DNA of 64,000 nucleotides from Bacteroidia bacterium (GCA_030425425.1 JAUIAO010000001.1:141949-205948), one strand, 5' to 3'. Positions 53,616-63,537 are shown, numbered from the stretch's first letter. Made by a program: numbers and translations. The notes: generated by a model from the letters alone, not told the origin.

Positions 53616-55381
53616 TCATTGAATTTTTTAAGATCTATGTGAAAAACAGATCCGATTCCCATTTCAGATTCTAATGAAACCGTACCATCCATCAACTCCG
53701 TGTATTGCTTTACAATGGAGAGACCTAGTCCCACTGACCCCTCTCCTCCGGTTGGTTTGGCAGAGAGCTTTTGGAATTTCACAAATACGCTTTCTTTATC
53801 TTCATCAGTCATTCCCGGACCCTGATCCTTAATGGATACGCGAACTTGATCTTCTAAAGATTCCGTCATTATCCAGATCTGACTTTCCCGATTACTGAAT
53901 TTGATGGCATTGCTCACCAGGTTTTCTACAATACTCAACAGATAGTGCTTGTCGGCTTTTACTTTTTGATCGGCCTTGAGCTGTGGTTTTAATTGGATAG
54001 ACTTTTTTGTAGCAGCTCCCTCGTACTCACGAATCACACTTTCCACGATCATGTTTACGTTTACAGCTTCTAACTTCAGGTTTTGGCTTCCAGATTCAAT
54101 CGCCTCTACGTCCAGAATCTTTCCAATCAGCTCACCCAAACGCTGCGAGCTCTCAATATTCAAGTCATTCAAATGCTGATATTCTTCTGGAATGGCATTT
54201 TTTGCTTTTAGTAGCTGTGAGATCCCAAGTATACGATTCAACGGGGAACGCAAATCATGAGCCAGCAAGTTGATGAGGTCATTTTTTTCCTTATTGAGTT
54301 TATATAGTTTATTGTTTTGTTCCTCAATGAGTTGCTGTTGTTTTTTTAACCTTTTGTTTGCGTGAGTTTTTATACGGTATTGTATGAATACGATCAAAAG
54401 CGAAAAGGTAATAACCGTAATGATGATGATGAGCCAGGTGTTCATTTCCATCCGTTCCTGCTCTTTTTTGGCTAGTCTGAGCATTTCGCGGTACTGAACT
54501 TCTTTCTCTTTGTTGGATATCACAATTTCCTGTAGAGGGCCCATTTCGGCAGACTGACCGATTCGATCTACTACATCCATAATGTCTGGCCCCAGATACT
54601 TGGTGATGATTCTTTCTTTATCAAATGCAAACTCCCTGCTATTGAAGTAGTCGTTTACGGGCTCATCCCAATCGCTTGATTTTGGATAAATAAAGGCTAG
54701 CCCATTTAATTTGAAAGGATAAAAAAACTGTCTGCGTAAATCTGGATGAGATTTGATGCCTATCAGGAAATTAGGTAAATCAATGTAGCCAAAATTATCA
54801 GCAGAGGATTCTATGGCATCTAAAACCTCTCCGGAATTCTTGACATATTTTTTCTGCACGTCCAGGTTGAATTTCACGATTAAACTATCCAAAAAATCAT
54901 TAATGGTAGTTTGTTTCATTGTGATAGCTGTTTTGGACTGGAAAGTAGTGACAAAATCATTTTCACTCAACGCAACAGGAATGGCAGAATGGCTTACCAA
55001 AACTGCGATATCTGCTAAGTACGGAGGTGTGAAATTGAGCCATTCTTTACGAGCGTCAGTAATTGAAATTGACGAGGCTCCAAATGCTCCTGAAGAATCA
55101 TTTTTTACGGTTGTCAATACCTCTGTGAATCCTTCAGTCTCCACCCATTCAATTTGAATTTCAACCTGATACTTCTCATTGATATAATCAATGAAAGCTT
55201 CCGCCAGGTCATGTTCAATACCATCCAGGACATCTCGTGAATCACTTATAGTTATATTATTGGGATACCTGTAAAATGTAACCTTACCTTGTTTGCTTTC
55301 CAGAATACTCTCCCATGAGTCAGCAGCTGTGATCGGTAGATAACTAACAATGCTTATAAAAAAGAATAGCAGGTTTTTCAT
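53612..55381 (-). CDS. Periplasmic-binding-domain sensor histidine kinase, first of a tandem pair
   Basis: 589 residues from ATG 55381, which starts the signal peptide (KNLLFFFISIVSYLPITAA); the frame extends 19 codons upstream. SBP_bac_3-like sensor (about 30-290; FGASSISITDARKEWLNF), TM helix (about 315-338), coiled coil, HisKA with His375 (LAHDLRSPL), intact HATPase (NLVSNAIKFS, DQGPGM, GLGLSIVKQY). More complete than its downstream paralogue. The sensor probably binds an amino acid or similar small solute directly. No response regulator is next to the pair. Confidence 0.9.
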   Translation of the reverse strand: MKNLLFFFISIVSYLPITAADSWESILESKQGKVTFYRYPNNITISDSRDVLDGIEHDLAEAFIDYINEKYQVEIQIEWVETEGFTEVLTTVKNDSSGAFGASSISITDARKEWLNFTPPYLADIAVLVSHSAIPVALSENDFVTTFQSKTAITMKQTTINDFLDSLIVKFNLDVQKKYVKNSGEVLDAIESSADNFGYIDLPNFLIGIKSHPDLRRQFFYPFKLNGLAFIYPKSSDWDEPVNDYFNSREFAFDKERIITKYLGPDIMDVVDRIGQSAEMGPLQEIVISNKEKEVQYREMLRLAKKEQERMEMNTWLIIIITVITFSLLIVFIQYRIKTHANKRLKKQQQLIEEQNNKLYKLNKEKNDLINLLAHDLRSPLNRILGISQLLKAKNAIPEEYQHLNDLNIESSQRLGELIGKILDVEAIESGSQNLKLEAVNVNMIVESVIREYEGAATKKSIQLKPQLKADQKVKADKHYLLSIVENLVSNAIKFSNRESQIWIMTESLEDQVRVSIKDQGPGMTDEDKESVFVKFQKLSAKPTGGEGSVGLGLSIVKQYTELMDGTVSLESEMGIGSVFHIDLKKFNE

Positions 55382-55562
55382 GAAGTAGGAATAACTGAAG
55401 TGATGATCAGGATTAATTCTTCTTTTATGTTTACTCACTAAAATAGTAATCCTTTTGATAGAATATTTGTTTCACAATTATTTATTCTGTTGGCCTGATT
55501 TAAGTCATAGGAATTCAGCTGGTTAACTTCTATCTTTTATCTACATCAAACTTACTTTTCCG
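55382..55562. other. Divergent upstream region of the kinase pair
   Basis: AT-rich, no ORF or clear promoter motif. With the 53-residue ORF at 55563 it fills the 428-bp gap before the caspase gene. Confidence 0.35.
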
Positions 55563-55724
55563 ATGAAAAAGTCACCTAAATTTCATGTGCTGTTTTTGAT
55601 TCTTCTTATTGTATTTACTCCTCTCGCATTTGTATTGATGCCTGTCGTTGCGACACTGATAGCTATTGCGGCTGTAGTTTTATTAGTAATGAGCTGGATG
55701 ATGGATCAACAACATCACGCTTGA
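55563..55724 (+). CDS. Small two-helix membrane protein (53 aa)
   Basis: ATG 55563 to TGA 55724. Begins with a basic MKKSPKFH, then two hydrophobic stretches (VLFLILLIVFTPLAF and VATLIAIAAVVLLV) and a short polar end. Composition and length are like a small inner-membrane protein; below the size usually annotated. Same strand as and 85 bp before the caspase gene, so it could share its transcript. Family unknown. Confidence 0.5.
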   Translation: MKKSPKFHVLFLILLIVFTPLAFVLMPVVATLIAIAAVVLLVMSWMMDQQHHA

Positions 55725-55809
55725 GGATACTAGCAAATTATTGCATTTTTTTAATCAATCTGTAGTCTTTCGAATTAACTTACATATGGCATAAATATCT
55801 CTCTGCTGT

Positions 55810-58800
55810 ATGAAAAAGTTCATTTTTGGAATTGCATTAATTATCAATTTATCACTTTTATCAGCCCAATCGCTACAGTTGATCGTTCCGACAGGCCATA
55901 CCCGCCGGGTGAGTGATTTTACCGTGTCAAAAAATCTCCAATGGCTGGCCTCTGCTGATGGATCCAATGTTGTGAAAATCTGGGATTTCATTGAGAGAAA
56001 GGAATTGTTCCACCTAAATCATGAGGGAAAGGTATCTGCACTTATTTATGATTCTAATGGCTACTTGATAACTGCCTCTAGCGATGGCAAGCTCTATTAT
56101 TGGGATGAAGCCGGTCAACTCGCTCATGAACTGGATATAAAAGAAGGCTCTATTGTTCAGCTCCAGGCTGACAGCTCGTATGTTTATGCGGTCACTTCCC
56201 ATAAAGTGTTTCAAATCAAATCTCATGTCGTAGCTCAAGACTTTAAGGTTAAAACTGAAGCAATTACAGTGGCCAAATTGGTTTCCGGTAGAATGATACT
56301 GGGCCATCAATCCGGAGAAGTAACAATACTCGACCTGAGCAATGGCAAGCAAAAATCCGTGGCAGTTTCTGATAAACGAATAGGCACCATCGAAAGTGAT
56401 CTATCAAACATTTATGTGGGTACGGATGGTGGCCAGTTGATCAAATTGAATGAAGAATCATTGGTTTTTGAATCCGTTGATGCTTTTTCATTGAGGAACT
56501 ATAACATGGCGTTGATGTCGAGCAATTCCATCATCTTGGCATGTGGTAGGGATAGTAAGGAAAACCTGAAGGCTTTTAGTACATCAAGTTTGAAACCTAC
56601 AGGAGCACCGTTTCGCATTAGCATAGACGAGGATCATGAGGCATTTAGATTCGGGTTAAGAGCTCTCAAGTCTGTAAACGACTCATTAGTTTTGATTGCG
56701 GATTATTTCCAGAAAATCAGAGTTTACAATCTGAATGAGCGTCAATGGAAAGCACCTTTTGAGGGCAAGGCAACGAGCATCAATGATTTGTCAGTTGATC
56801 GAACAGGCAATTGGTTAGCCATAGCAGGGAGTGATGAGGCGATCAAGGTACTTGACTTGACGAACACAAAATCAGACAGGATATTGGCCGGAAGTGCGTA
56901 TGGTTCGAGGGCTATAGATTTTCATCCTGTGAACCCTGTGGTAGCTGTATATGGGCTGGATGAAAAAGTGAGAGTGATCAATACGATAAATGGAGATGAA
57001 ATTTTTCAATTGAAAGCAAAAGGTGAATACAGCTCCACTCCCATCACTTTTGATCCAACGGGTAGATACATTCTTAGAAAAAGTGATGATAGTGATTTTG
57101 ATCTTTACAATTTTCGAAAAAACACTCCCAAAAATCTTAAAGTAAAAGATGGTAGAAAGTATGTGTTTTCCAATGACGGGAAACAGCTTTTCTTTAGCAC
57201 CAAAAACGGTTTGATAGCTTATAGTGCTGTTTCCCATGAGCAATTGGCAGAAATACCTCTTCCAAACATTCAAGATGTTTTCATTACGTCAGATAATGAA
57301 TTGGGAGTTTTGATGAGAGATGACCAAACAGTAAAGCTTTATACCAATGATTTGAAGTTAATCAGGGAGGTAAGTATTACCACAGAAGCAAATTCTGACG
57401 AAATATATCCTGCTTCTAATGGATACTGGATCGGCGTTAAAAACTCGATTGCAAGGGGCGCGGTAGCAGATTTTAGTATTAAAGTAATTGATAGCCAAAC
57501 TGGTGAGCTGGTAAAGAAACTTTCCGGTCATGCCGGATTCGTGAACGATGTGGAGTTTGTCAATCAAAAGATGCTTACATCGGCTATTGACGGTGAAATT
57601 AAGATATGGGATATTAACGAGACTCATACTCAACTGGGCTCTATCATCCCTATGGATAGTGACCAATATGTGATTACCACTCCGAAGGGCCTATTCGATG
57701 CTACTCCAATAGCCATGTCTCAGCTTCATTACGTGAAAGCCGGTAAGATTATTTCATTGGAGCAAATGAAATCGACCTATTATGAGCCGAATCTCTTGTC
57801 GAAAATCTTAGGGCTGAATAAAGAGAAAGTGCGCGAAGCACAAGATCTTTCAGAAGTCAATTTATACCCTGAAATGGAGCTGATTCATCCACTCAAAAAT
57901 GATGGAAGGCTTGGCATCAATCTTAATTCGAATGGTGGTGGAATTGGTAGAGTAGTAATTCTGATCAATGGTAAGGAAGTGAGTAGTGATGTGCGAGACG
58001 TGACCACACCTAATGCTCGCTCTATGGAAATCAACTATGACGTCACTAATCATCCATATCTGTATGATGATCAGGTAAGCAAAGTAACCATAATGGCTTA
58101 CAATTCGGATGGGACACTGAGCTCAGAAGCTAAGAGCATGTATTTGTTTGCGCAAAATCGAGATCAGGTAAAACCAAAACTCTTCGCCATCATCGCTGGT
58201 AGTTCTGACTATGAAGGTGATGATTTGGATTTGAAATTTGCGGCTAAAGATGCAACGGATTTGGCTTCTGCTATCAGAATAAGTGCGTCATCTTATCTAG
58301 GTGCAGAAAACACCAACATTACTTTATTGACCACTGATCAGGCTGAAGACAAATGGCCAACTAAAGCTAACATTAAAGCCGCATTTGATAATTATGCAAG
58401 TCAGGCAAGTGCCAGTGATTTATTATTAGTCTACCTGTCTGGTCATGGAGTGAATCATGGTGGAGAAAATAGTGATTTTTACTACCTCACTTGCACCACC
58501 AAAGATGGAGATATGAACAACACTGTATCTCGGGAAAATGACGCAATTTCCAGCAACGAGTTTACCAGTTATATCAAATCCGTCCCTGCCCTGAAGCAAA
58601 TCCTGATTGTAGATGCCTGTCATTCCGGGCGTTTGGCTTCTTCACTCGTTTCGAGTAGAAGCGCCACCAGCTCCACACAAATCAGAGCACTAGAACGCAT
58701 GAAAGACCGCACTGGGATGTTCGTGCTTGCAGGATCAGCGGCGGATGCAGTGAGTTATGAAACTACACTTTATGGACAGGGACTGCTCACTTATTCTTTA

Positions 58801-59322
58801 TTATTTGGAATGAAAGGTGCCGCCCTTCGCGAAGATGGTTTTGTAGATGTGATGGAGTTGTTCCAGTTTGCTGCTAACAAAGTTCCGGAGATGGCTGAGG
58901 AAATTGGAGGTATACAAAAGCCCGAAATACGCATGCCACAGGAAGCCAAGAGCTTTGATATAGGAAGATTAACTGCCGCTGATCGAGAGATGATTGCCAT
59001 TAAAGCGCCAAAACCTGTCTTTGTAAACAGTAGATTTCAGGATGAGTCAGCAATCTATGATCAATTGGATTTAAGTGAATTGATGAACGAGAAACTTTCC
59101 GAAGTAAGTAAAGAAAAGGATGCTCCAATCGTTTATGTAGATGACAATAAGTTCGGAGATGGAATCATGATCAATGGACGTTACTCAATTCATGAAAACC
59201 TGATCAAAGCTCAGATCATTGTTATTCAAAACAACATAGAGCTAACCAGATTTGATATAGAGGCGATTAATGAGAATCTACTTACCGAAGCAGTTCTCGA
59301 AAAGGTTTTAACTATAAAATAG
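55810..59322 (+). CDS. Secreted beta-propeller caspase-family (C14) protease
   Basis: 1170 residues. Signal peptide ending LLSAQ; residues about 25-640 are WD40-like blades (VVKIWDF, GEIKIWDIN, many DGxxxxWD turns), about 660-780 an Ig-like region, about 785-1030 a caspase/metacaspase domain with catalytic His879 (LSGHGVN) and Cys937 (DACHSG). The last about 130 residues form an extra domain I do not recognise. Bacterial caspase homologues cleave after Arg/Lys and act in stress or programmed death; a signal peptide places this one outside the cytoplasm. No toxin-like partner gene is visible. Confidence 0.9.
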   Translation: MKKFIFGIALIINLSLLSAQSLQLIVPTGHTRRVSDFTVSKNLQWLASADGSNVVKIWDFIERKELFHLNHEGKVSALIYDSNGYLITASSDGKLYYWDEAGQLAHELDIKEGSIVQLQADSSYVYAVTSHKVFQIKSHVVAQDFKVKTEAITVAKLVSGRMILGHQSGEVTILDLSNGKQKSVAVSDKRIGTIESDLSNIYVGTDGGQLIKLNEESLVFESVDAFSLRNYNMALMSSNSIILACGRDSKENLKAFSTSSLKPTGAPFRISIDEDHEAFRFGLRALKSVNDSLVLIADYFQKIRVYNLNERQWKAPFEGKATSINDLSVDRTGNWLAIAGSDEAIKVLDLTNTKSDRILAGSAYGSRAIDFHPVNPVVAVYGLDEKVRVINTINGDEIFQLKAKGEYSSTPITFDPTGRYILRKSDDSDFDLYNFRKNTPKNLKVKDGRKYVFSNDGKQLFFSTKNGLIAYSAVSHEQLAEIPLPNIQDVFITSDNELGVLMRDDQTVKLYTNDLKLIREVSITTEANSDEIYPASNGYWIGVKNSIARGAVADFSIKVIDSQTGELVKKLSGHAGFVNDVEFVNQKMLTSAIDGEIKIWDINETHTQLGSIIPMDSDQYVITTPKGLFDATPIAMSQLHYVKAGKIISLEQMKSTYYEPNLLSKILGLNKEKVREAQDLSEVNLYPEMELIHPLKNDGRLGINLNSNGGGIGRVVILINGKEVSSDVRDVTTPNARSMEINYDVTNHPYLYDDQVSKVTIMAYNSDGTLSSEAKSMYLFAQNRDQVKPKLFAIIAGSSDYEGDDLDLKFAAKDATDLASAIRISASSYLGAENTNITLLTTDQAEDKWPTKANIKAAFDNYASQASASDLLLVYLSGHGVNHGGENSDFYYLTCTTKDGDMNNTVSRENDAISSNEFTSYIKSVPALKQILIVDACHSGRLASSLVSSRSATSSTQIRALERMKDRTGMFVLAGSAADAVSYETTLYGQGLLTYSLLFGMKGAALREDGFVDVMELFQFAANKVPEMAEEIGGIQKPEIRMPQEAKSFDIGRLTAADREMIAIKAPKPVFVNSRFQDESAIYDQLDLSELMNEKLSEVSKEKDAPIVYVDDNKFGDGIMINGRYSIHENLIKAQIIVIQNNIELTRFDIEAINENLLTEAVLEKVLTIK

Positions 59323-59331
59323 AACTTACTG

Positions 59332-59535
59332 CTACTGACAGATTACGCAATTACCTGACTCAGCGTCTTCACACGCGCTCTGGCTCGCATAGCAGTCACT
59401 TCCTCCAAGCGTACCCCATGGTGCATCATCAGTGCATCCGGTACATGCTTGTTCTTCCAAATCATCACAGGAGGTAGCCAAACTAATGGCAGTAATTGAG
59501 ATAGTGAAAAATAATACTCGGACAACTTTTTTCAT
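59332..59535 (-). CDS. Small Cys-rich lipoprotein
   Basis: 67 residues from ATG 59535 (a second ATG lies two codons up). Lipobox LATSC (Cys near residue 22), then seven further Cys residues in about 45, with CTGCTDD, DCYASQSACED and CVICQ. Convergent with the caspase gene, 9 bp away. No family recognised; may be a disulfide-rich envelope peptide. Confidence 0.6.
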   Translation of the reverse strand: MKKVVRVLFFTISITAISLATSCDDLEEQACTGCTDDAPWGTLGGSDCYASQSACEDAESGNCVICQ

Positions 59536-59607
59536 AAACATAGTTTTTTGTGAATGTCATTAATCACTCAATAAAAAACAAAAAAATAGGTATGACAAAA
59601 AACAGTC

Positions 59608-59679
59608 TCAGATGAAATTAGCCAATATAAATGCCAGTGTGAAAATTGCAATTAGTAGAATAGACTTAAACTTGTTCAT
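59608..59679 (-). CDS. Tiny membrane peptide coupled to the upstream gene (23 aa)
   Basis: ATG 59679 overlaps the stop of the 119-residue gene (TAATG). Encodes a basic start (NKFKS) and one hydrophobic helix (ILLIAIFTLAFILANFI). Translational coupling is the only support; could be chance. Confidence 0.35.
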   Translation of the reverse strand: MNKFKSILLIAIFTLAFILANFI

Positions 59680-60038
59680 TACATCGCTTTTTTAGTAGTT
59701 TCAATACTTGATTTCTTAGGTTTTCCTGCTTTTTGCATTGGTTTTTTCGCTTGCATCAGCAGTTGGTTTGTGGCAAGATCCAGAAGTTCCTGATTCCCTT
59801 CATATTCTCCACCCATCGAATTTAGTTCAGAAACCATATTCGAGTATGCCTCCATTGTAGCCAATCGGAATATTTCTGGGTTGGTCAGGTATAAAGTTTC
59901 AATAACTGCCAAGCCCTTTCTGGTCAATAAGTTTAGATTGTGATTTTCCTGCTTTAGGGAAAGCCTTTTAATATTAGAGTCTTGATTTGATTCCTTAGAC
60001 TTAACTCCCTGTTTTTTAGATGGTTTTAATTTCTTCAT
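59679..60038 (-). CDS. Hypothetical basic protein, 119 aa
   Basis: Lys/Ser/Gln-rich ends flank a central helical part (NLLTRKGLAVIETLYLTNPEIFRLATMEAYSNMVSELNSM in part). No signal or TM. Starts directly after the stop of the TPR gene, so it is the second gene of that operon. Not recognised. Confidence 0.65.
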   Translation of the reverse strand: MKKLKPSKKQGVKSKESNQDSNIKRLSLKQENHNLNLLTRKGLAVIETLYLTNPEIFRLATMEAYSNMVSELNSMGGEYEGNQELLDLATNQLLMQAKKPMQKAGKPKKSSIETTKKAM

Positions 60039-60647
60039 TTATCCTAATGCAGTTAAAGTATTTAAAAGTTCTGTTGCGGTATGATGATCTGTTTCTGGAG
60101 ATAATTCCATATACCTTTTTATATGACTAATGGCTTCATTAAATCGCTTCATGGAGATTAAGACCAGACCAATGTTAAAATAGCAATTTGGGTATTCGGG
60201 CTCAATCTGGATAGCCACTTCGTAGTGTACCTTGGCCAGTGGGTAATTACCCAAGTCTGAATATAAGTTTGCCAGATTATAGTGAGCTTCAAAATGACGT
60301 GGGTCTATTTCGAGACATTTAGTGAGATAGTTAATCGCTTCTGAGGATTTCTGAGTATCGTTCTTGAGAATTCCGAGGTTGCAGTAAGCGTCTGACTTGG
60401 ATTGATTATGCTTGATGGCCAAAAGGTAAAAATCCTCGGCTCGTGGATCATTTTTTTCATCGAGACGAAGGGCTTCTTCGAAATAATTTCCTGCCTGAGT
60501 AAGACTTATCACTCTGATCTCACGAGCCTGATTGAATAAGTTCAATTGTCCATAATCTTCCAGGTTCACCTTCTTGCGCTTCCTAACTTTCTTAGGGCCA
60601 AGCTTTTGAGGTGCCTGTGTGACTGGAAAACGAACTATTTTACTCAT
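60039..60647 (-). CDS. TPR-repeat protein
   Basis: 202 residues. A basic N-terminal tail (LGPKKVRKRKKVNLEDYGQLNLF) is followed by about three to four tetratricopeptide repeats (for example DAYCNLGILKNDTQKSSEAI, AHYNLANLYSDLGNYPLAKV, NCYFNIGLVLISMKRFNEAI). TPRs mediate protein-protein contacts. Cytoplasmic. First gene of an operon with the 119-residue protein. Confidence 0.8.
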   Translation of the reverse strand: MSKIVRFPVTQAPQKLGPKKVRKRKKVNLEDYGQLNLFNQAREIRVISLTQAGNYFEEALRLDEKNDPRAEDFYLLAIKHNQSKSDAYCNLGILKNDTQKSSEAINYLTKCLEIDPRHFEAHYNLANLYSDLGNYPLAKVHYEVAIQIEPEYPNCYFNIGLVLISMKRFNEAISHIKRYMELSPETDHHTATELLNTLTALG

Positions 60648-60707
60648 GCTATATTCAGCTAAATATTTATTTAAGTGCTAATTTAACTGAATATATTTAA
60701 ATACCTA

Positions 60708-61949
60708 TTATTCAGGGAGTTCTAATGATTTTACTGATGGAATGGCATTGCCGGCAATCCCTTTGATAGATCCATACATATCGATGGTATTGGTAATCAC
60801 TTTCTCTATTTGTTTTTCTCGCTGTTTCCAGATTCGCTGCATGGAGCGCTTCTCACTTTCCAGATCAGTTTGCATCGTGGTGAATCCTTCCACGATTGCG
60901 TCTATTTGCATCTTGAAGTTGTTGCTGGTGAGGTAATCATAGAGCATGTGCATCTTATCCCCTTTGTTTTCTTGAGAACTTACAGCAACACTGACTTGTA
61001 TTACAGATTCTCTTAATACAGTACATAGTCCCTTAAACTCCTCGAAAGAACAAACCCAAACACCATCTCTTATGCCCATACGATCCATATCTGACGGCAT
61101 AGCTTCTGTGACCAACACACCTATATCTGCAGCCTTGTCTCGCATGTCTGCTTTGAATTTTTCTATCCAACTCGGCTGAAAATCCTTGGTCCGTTTGCTT
61201 TCGTAGTAAATCTTACCACAGTTCTGAACCGAACGAGTATTGACTGTCTGAAGGCAGTCTCCTCCCCTCGCACCTTTCTTGATCTCTTCTACTACATCTA
61301 ATGGGAATTTGCTTTGAAGCCACTCTTCAATGGCCAGTTCTTGCACTTCTCCCTGCATCTGCATAGAACCCTGCTCCTGTTTTCGTCGCATTTCATCTGT
61401 GAGCTTCTTTTGATCCTCTAGTTGCTTCTGTAATTCCTTAAACCTCAACTCGTTCCGCTCCTCTTCCGATTTTCTGATTTTCTCTTTCTCTGCCAGGATT
61501 TGTTCATTCAGGCGTTTCTGTGCTTCTGCTTCTGCAGCTTCTTTGAGTTCTTCTTTTTCACGCTTCAGCCGCTCTATCTCTGCCTTGGTACGATTGAGTT
61601 CTCGAATCTGCTCAGATTTTTCACTTAGCTCTTTCTGCATCGCTTTGAACTGCTCTTCTTGTTCCTCAGAGAGCTTACGCCTGATAATGGCTTCTGACTC
61701 TTCTTTTTGGCGTTTGAGCTCTTTATCAAGCCGATCCTGAAAGAGTTCATTTTCGCGACGTTTTTTATCTTCAAATTCAGCCTTTTGACGGGCAAGCTCA
61801 TGTTGATGCTTTTCGAAATTGTCCCTTTCCTGCTTTAATTCTGCCTGGTATTTGTTTTTAATCTCCTCTTCTAATTGATGAGCGAGAATGTCCTGAACGT
61901 CTATAGAGGTACCACAATTCGGGCATTTGATTTGAGTCTGATTTGGCAT
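60708..61949 (-). CDS. DUF2130 coiled-coil protein
   Basis: 413 residues. An N-terminal Cys pair (IKCPNCGTSID), a long coiled coil (about 35-205; repeated KEELKEAAEAEAQKRL-type heptads), then the DUF2130 domain (about 215-413) with GEVQELAIEEWLQSKFPLD, EIKKGARGGDCLQTV and KIYYESKRTKDFQPSWIEKFKADMRDK in part. The E...D...ExK spacing in this block suggests a nuclease-like fold, but that is inference. Function unknown; widespread in bacteria. Located between the TPR operon and the reverse transcriptase, same strand as both. Confidence 0.87.
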   Translation of the reverse strand: MPNQTQIKCPNCGTSIDVQDILAHQLEEEIKNKYQAELKQERDNFEKHQHELARQKAEFEDKKRRENELFQDRLDKELKRQKEESEAIIRRKLSEEQEEQFKAMQKELSEKSEQIRELNRTKAEIERLKREKEELKEAAEAEAQKRLNEQILAEKEKIRKSEEERNELRFKELQKQLEDQKKLTDEMRRKQEQGSMQMQGEVQELAIEEWLQSKFPLDVVEEIKKGARGGDCLQTVNTRSVQNCGKIYYESKRTKDFQPSWIEKFKADMRDKAADIGVLVTEAMPSDMDRMGIRDGVWVCSFEEFKGLCTVLRESVIQVSVAVSSQENKGDKMHMLYDYLTSNNFKMQIDAIVEGFTTMQTDLESEKRSMQRIWKQREKQIEKVITNTIDMYGSIKGIAGNAIPSVKSLELPE

Positions 61950-62034
61950 GGCCTAAAATTGAAATTTTGAACATTAAAGTTACTTGTTGTAGGTCAATAA
62001 GCTGATGTAATTAATTATGAAAGCATAAAGTTGT

Positions 62035-63537
62035 TTACTGTAATTCATGCTTTGTTAAATATGATTTAAGGATTACGTTATGTCTTCTCACTTGTCGTCT
62101 GATTTCTGGAGCATCCATGATATCTGCAGCACGGTAAGCATATTTAATGAAGTTTCCTCTGTATCTTCTCTCTATATTTCTTACCACCAATTTATGTCCA
62201 TTATGAATTACTAGCTTAGAAGGTAAAAACCTCTTATATGTAGCTTTTCCTCTATAAGAAAAAAGGCGATAAAGCTTACGTTTATATAAAGTTTCGTCAT
62301 TAGTGAGATACTTTACTTTGGCAGAGTTTATTCGCTTTCGTTTCATCTTCACACTTTCCTTCATTTCTCTGTAGAACTCAGAAATGTTAGCTGATTTAAG
62401 TAAAGTCTTATATCCGTAAAACTCAAAGCCCAGGTATAAAAGGAAAGAGTTGGGAATCAATTTTTCTTCAGATATTTTATAACATTTTAATTTCTCAATG
62501 TCTTTTTTGAAAATGTATTTTTCAGTTTTATTACGCTCTATAACTAAGTCGATTTCCTCTATTGATTTATGAACAAATTGTGCGACCTCTTCAATCATAT
62601 CAGTACTACAAACAACCACCAGATCATCCGAATACCTCCGATAAAAACATCCTTTTTCTTTCACAAGATTTTTAATAATGGATTGATCAAAAGGAAGCAT
62701 ATATAAATTTGCAAGCATAGCGCTGATAGGTAATCCTTGTGGAATACCAGCAAGCCTACCTTTCATCTTTTTTTGATTTTTATATATCTGAATGTCAGAT
62801 TCGAGAAACTCATATATTGACTCAAATAGTTGAAAATTACCTTGATTCTTCTGCTTAGCTATCTTCTTTTCATTTAAATTCCCATTTTTTCTTTGTCTCA
62901 AGTCATTATAGTGGAAATAACTAAATCTCGTAATTGACTTATAAATATTGTAGTGATCTTTTGGTAAGGATTTACACCCAAGTAATGAAGCCCAAATTAG
63001 TTTCAACTTCTTATGATTCAGGCTCGGAAAGAAATTCTTGATATCAAAAGCTAAAACTGCACAATTACCTCTAGATTTTATCTCATCAAACACCTCCTTA
63101 GCAAAATCAACATTGAATTTATACCTACCCTCCGATTTTTTAACAAGTTGTCGATATGCAGTAATACTTTCATTTAGTGAGTTACTCTTTGCCAATTCCT
63201 TTTCATAAAGAATTTGAATAATTTCTTTGGAATAATAGCTATAAATATGACTATCAATATGAGTTGAATACATGATAGGGCGAGTTTTAGCATTAGATAC
63301 AAAATCGCCTTTTTCGTTTATTGTCTTATGTGACCTTTTACCAATTTCTTTTGAAAATTTAAATCTGCGATTTTTTGTGGTTCTAAGAATTAAAGGTAGA
63401 AATCGATGTTTGGCAACATTTTCACTTTGTGATATGTATGAAAAGATTTTTTTACGATCCTTAATATTTATTCTATTGGTTAGATGTAGATAACCCCTGT
63501 CTTTAAACCAATCTTTTTTTGTATTCTTATTAATCAT
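62035..63537 (-). CDS. Stand-alone reverse transcriptase, candidate defence-associated (UG/DRT-type)
   Basis: 500 residues, no intron-maturase or integrase domain. RT core: motif A VLAFDIKNFFPSL (Asp165), motif B GRLAGIPQGLPISAMLANLYM, motif C RRYSDDLVVV (YSDD 302-305), motif D NKTEKYIF, thumb-side LGFEF. The N-terminus has YLHLTNR, HRFLPLILRTTKNRRFK and RPIMYSTHIDSHIYSYY; the C-terminal about 130 residues are basic with RNIERRYRGNFIKYAYRAADIMD in part, probably RNA-binding. These are features of unknown-group RTs related to anti-phage DRT systems; I cannot assign a numbered type. AT-rich relative to DUF2130. The region before its start carries hairpins typical of an RT-linked ncRNA. Confidence 0.85.
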   Translation of the reverse strand: MINKNTKKDWFKDRGYLHLTNRINIKDRKKIFSYISQSENVAKHRFLPLILRTTKNRRFKFSKEIGKRSHKTINEKGDFVSNAKTRPIMYSTHIDSHIYSYYSKEIIQILYEKELAKSNSLNESITAYRQLVKKSEGRYKFNVDFAKEVFDEIKSRGNCAVLAFDIKNFFPSLNHKKLKLIWASLLGCKSLPKDHYNIYKSITRFSYFHYNDLRQRKNGNLNEKKIAKQKNQGNFQLFESIYEFLESDIQIYKNQKKMKGRLAGIPQGLPISAMLANLYMLPFDQSIIKNLVKEKGCFYRRYSDDLVVVCSTDMIEEVAQFVHKSIEEIDLVIERNKTEKYIFKKDIEKLKCYKISEEKLIPNSFLLYLGFEFYGYKTLLKSANISEFYREMKESVKMKRKRINSAKVKYLTNDETLYKRKLYRLFSYRGKATYKRFLPSKLVIHNGHKLVVRNIERRYRGNFIKYAYRAADIMDAPEIRRQVRRHNVILKSYLTKHELQ

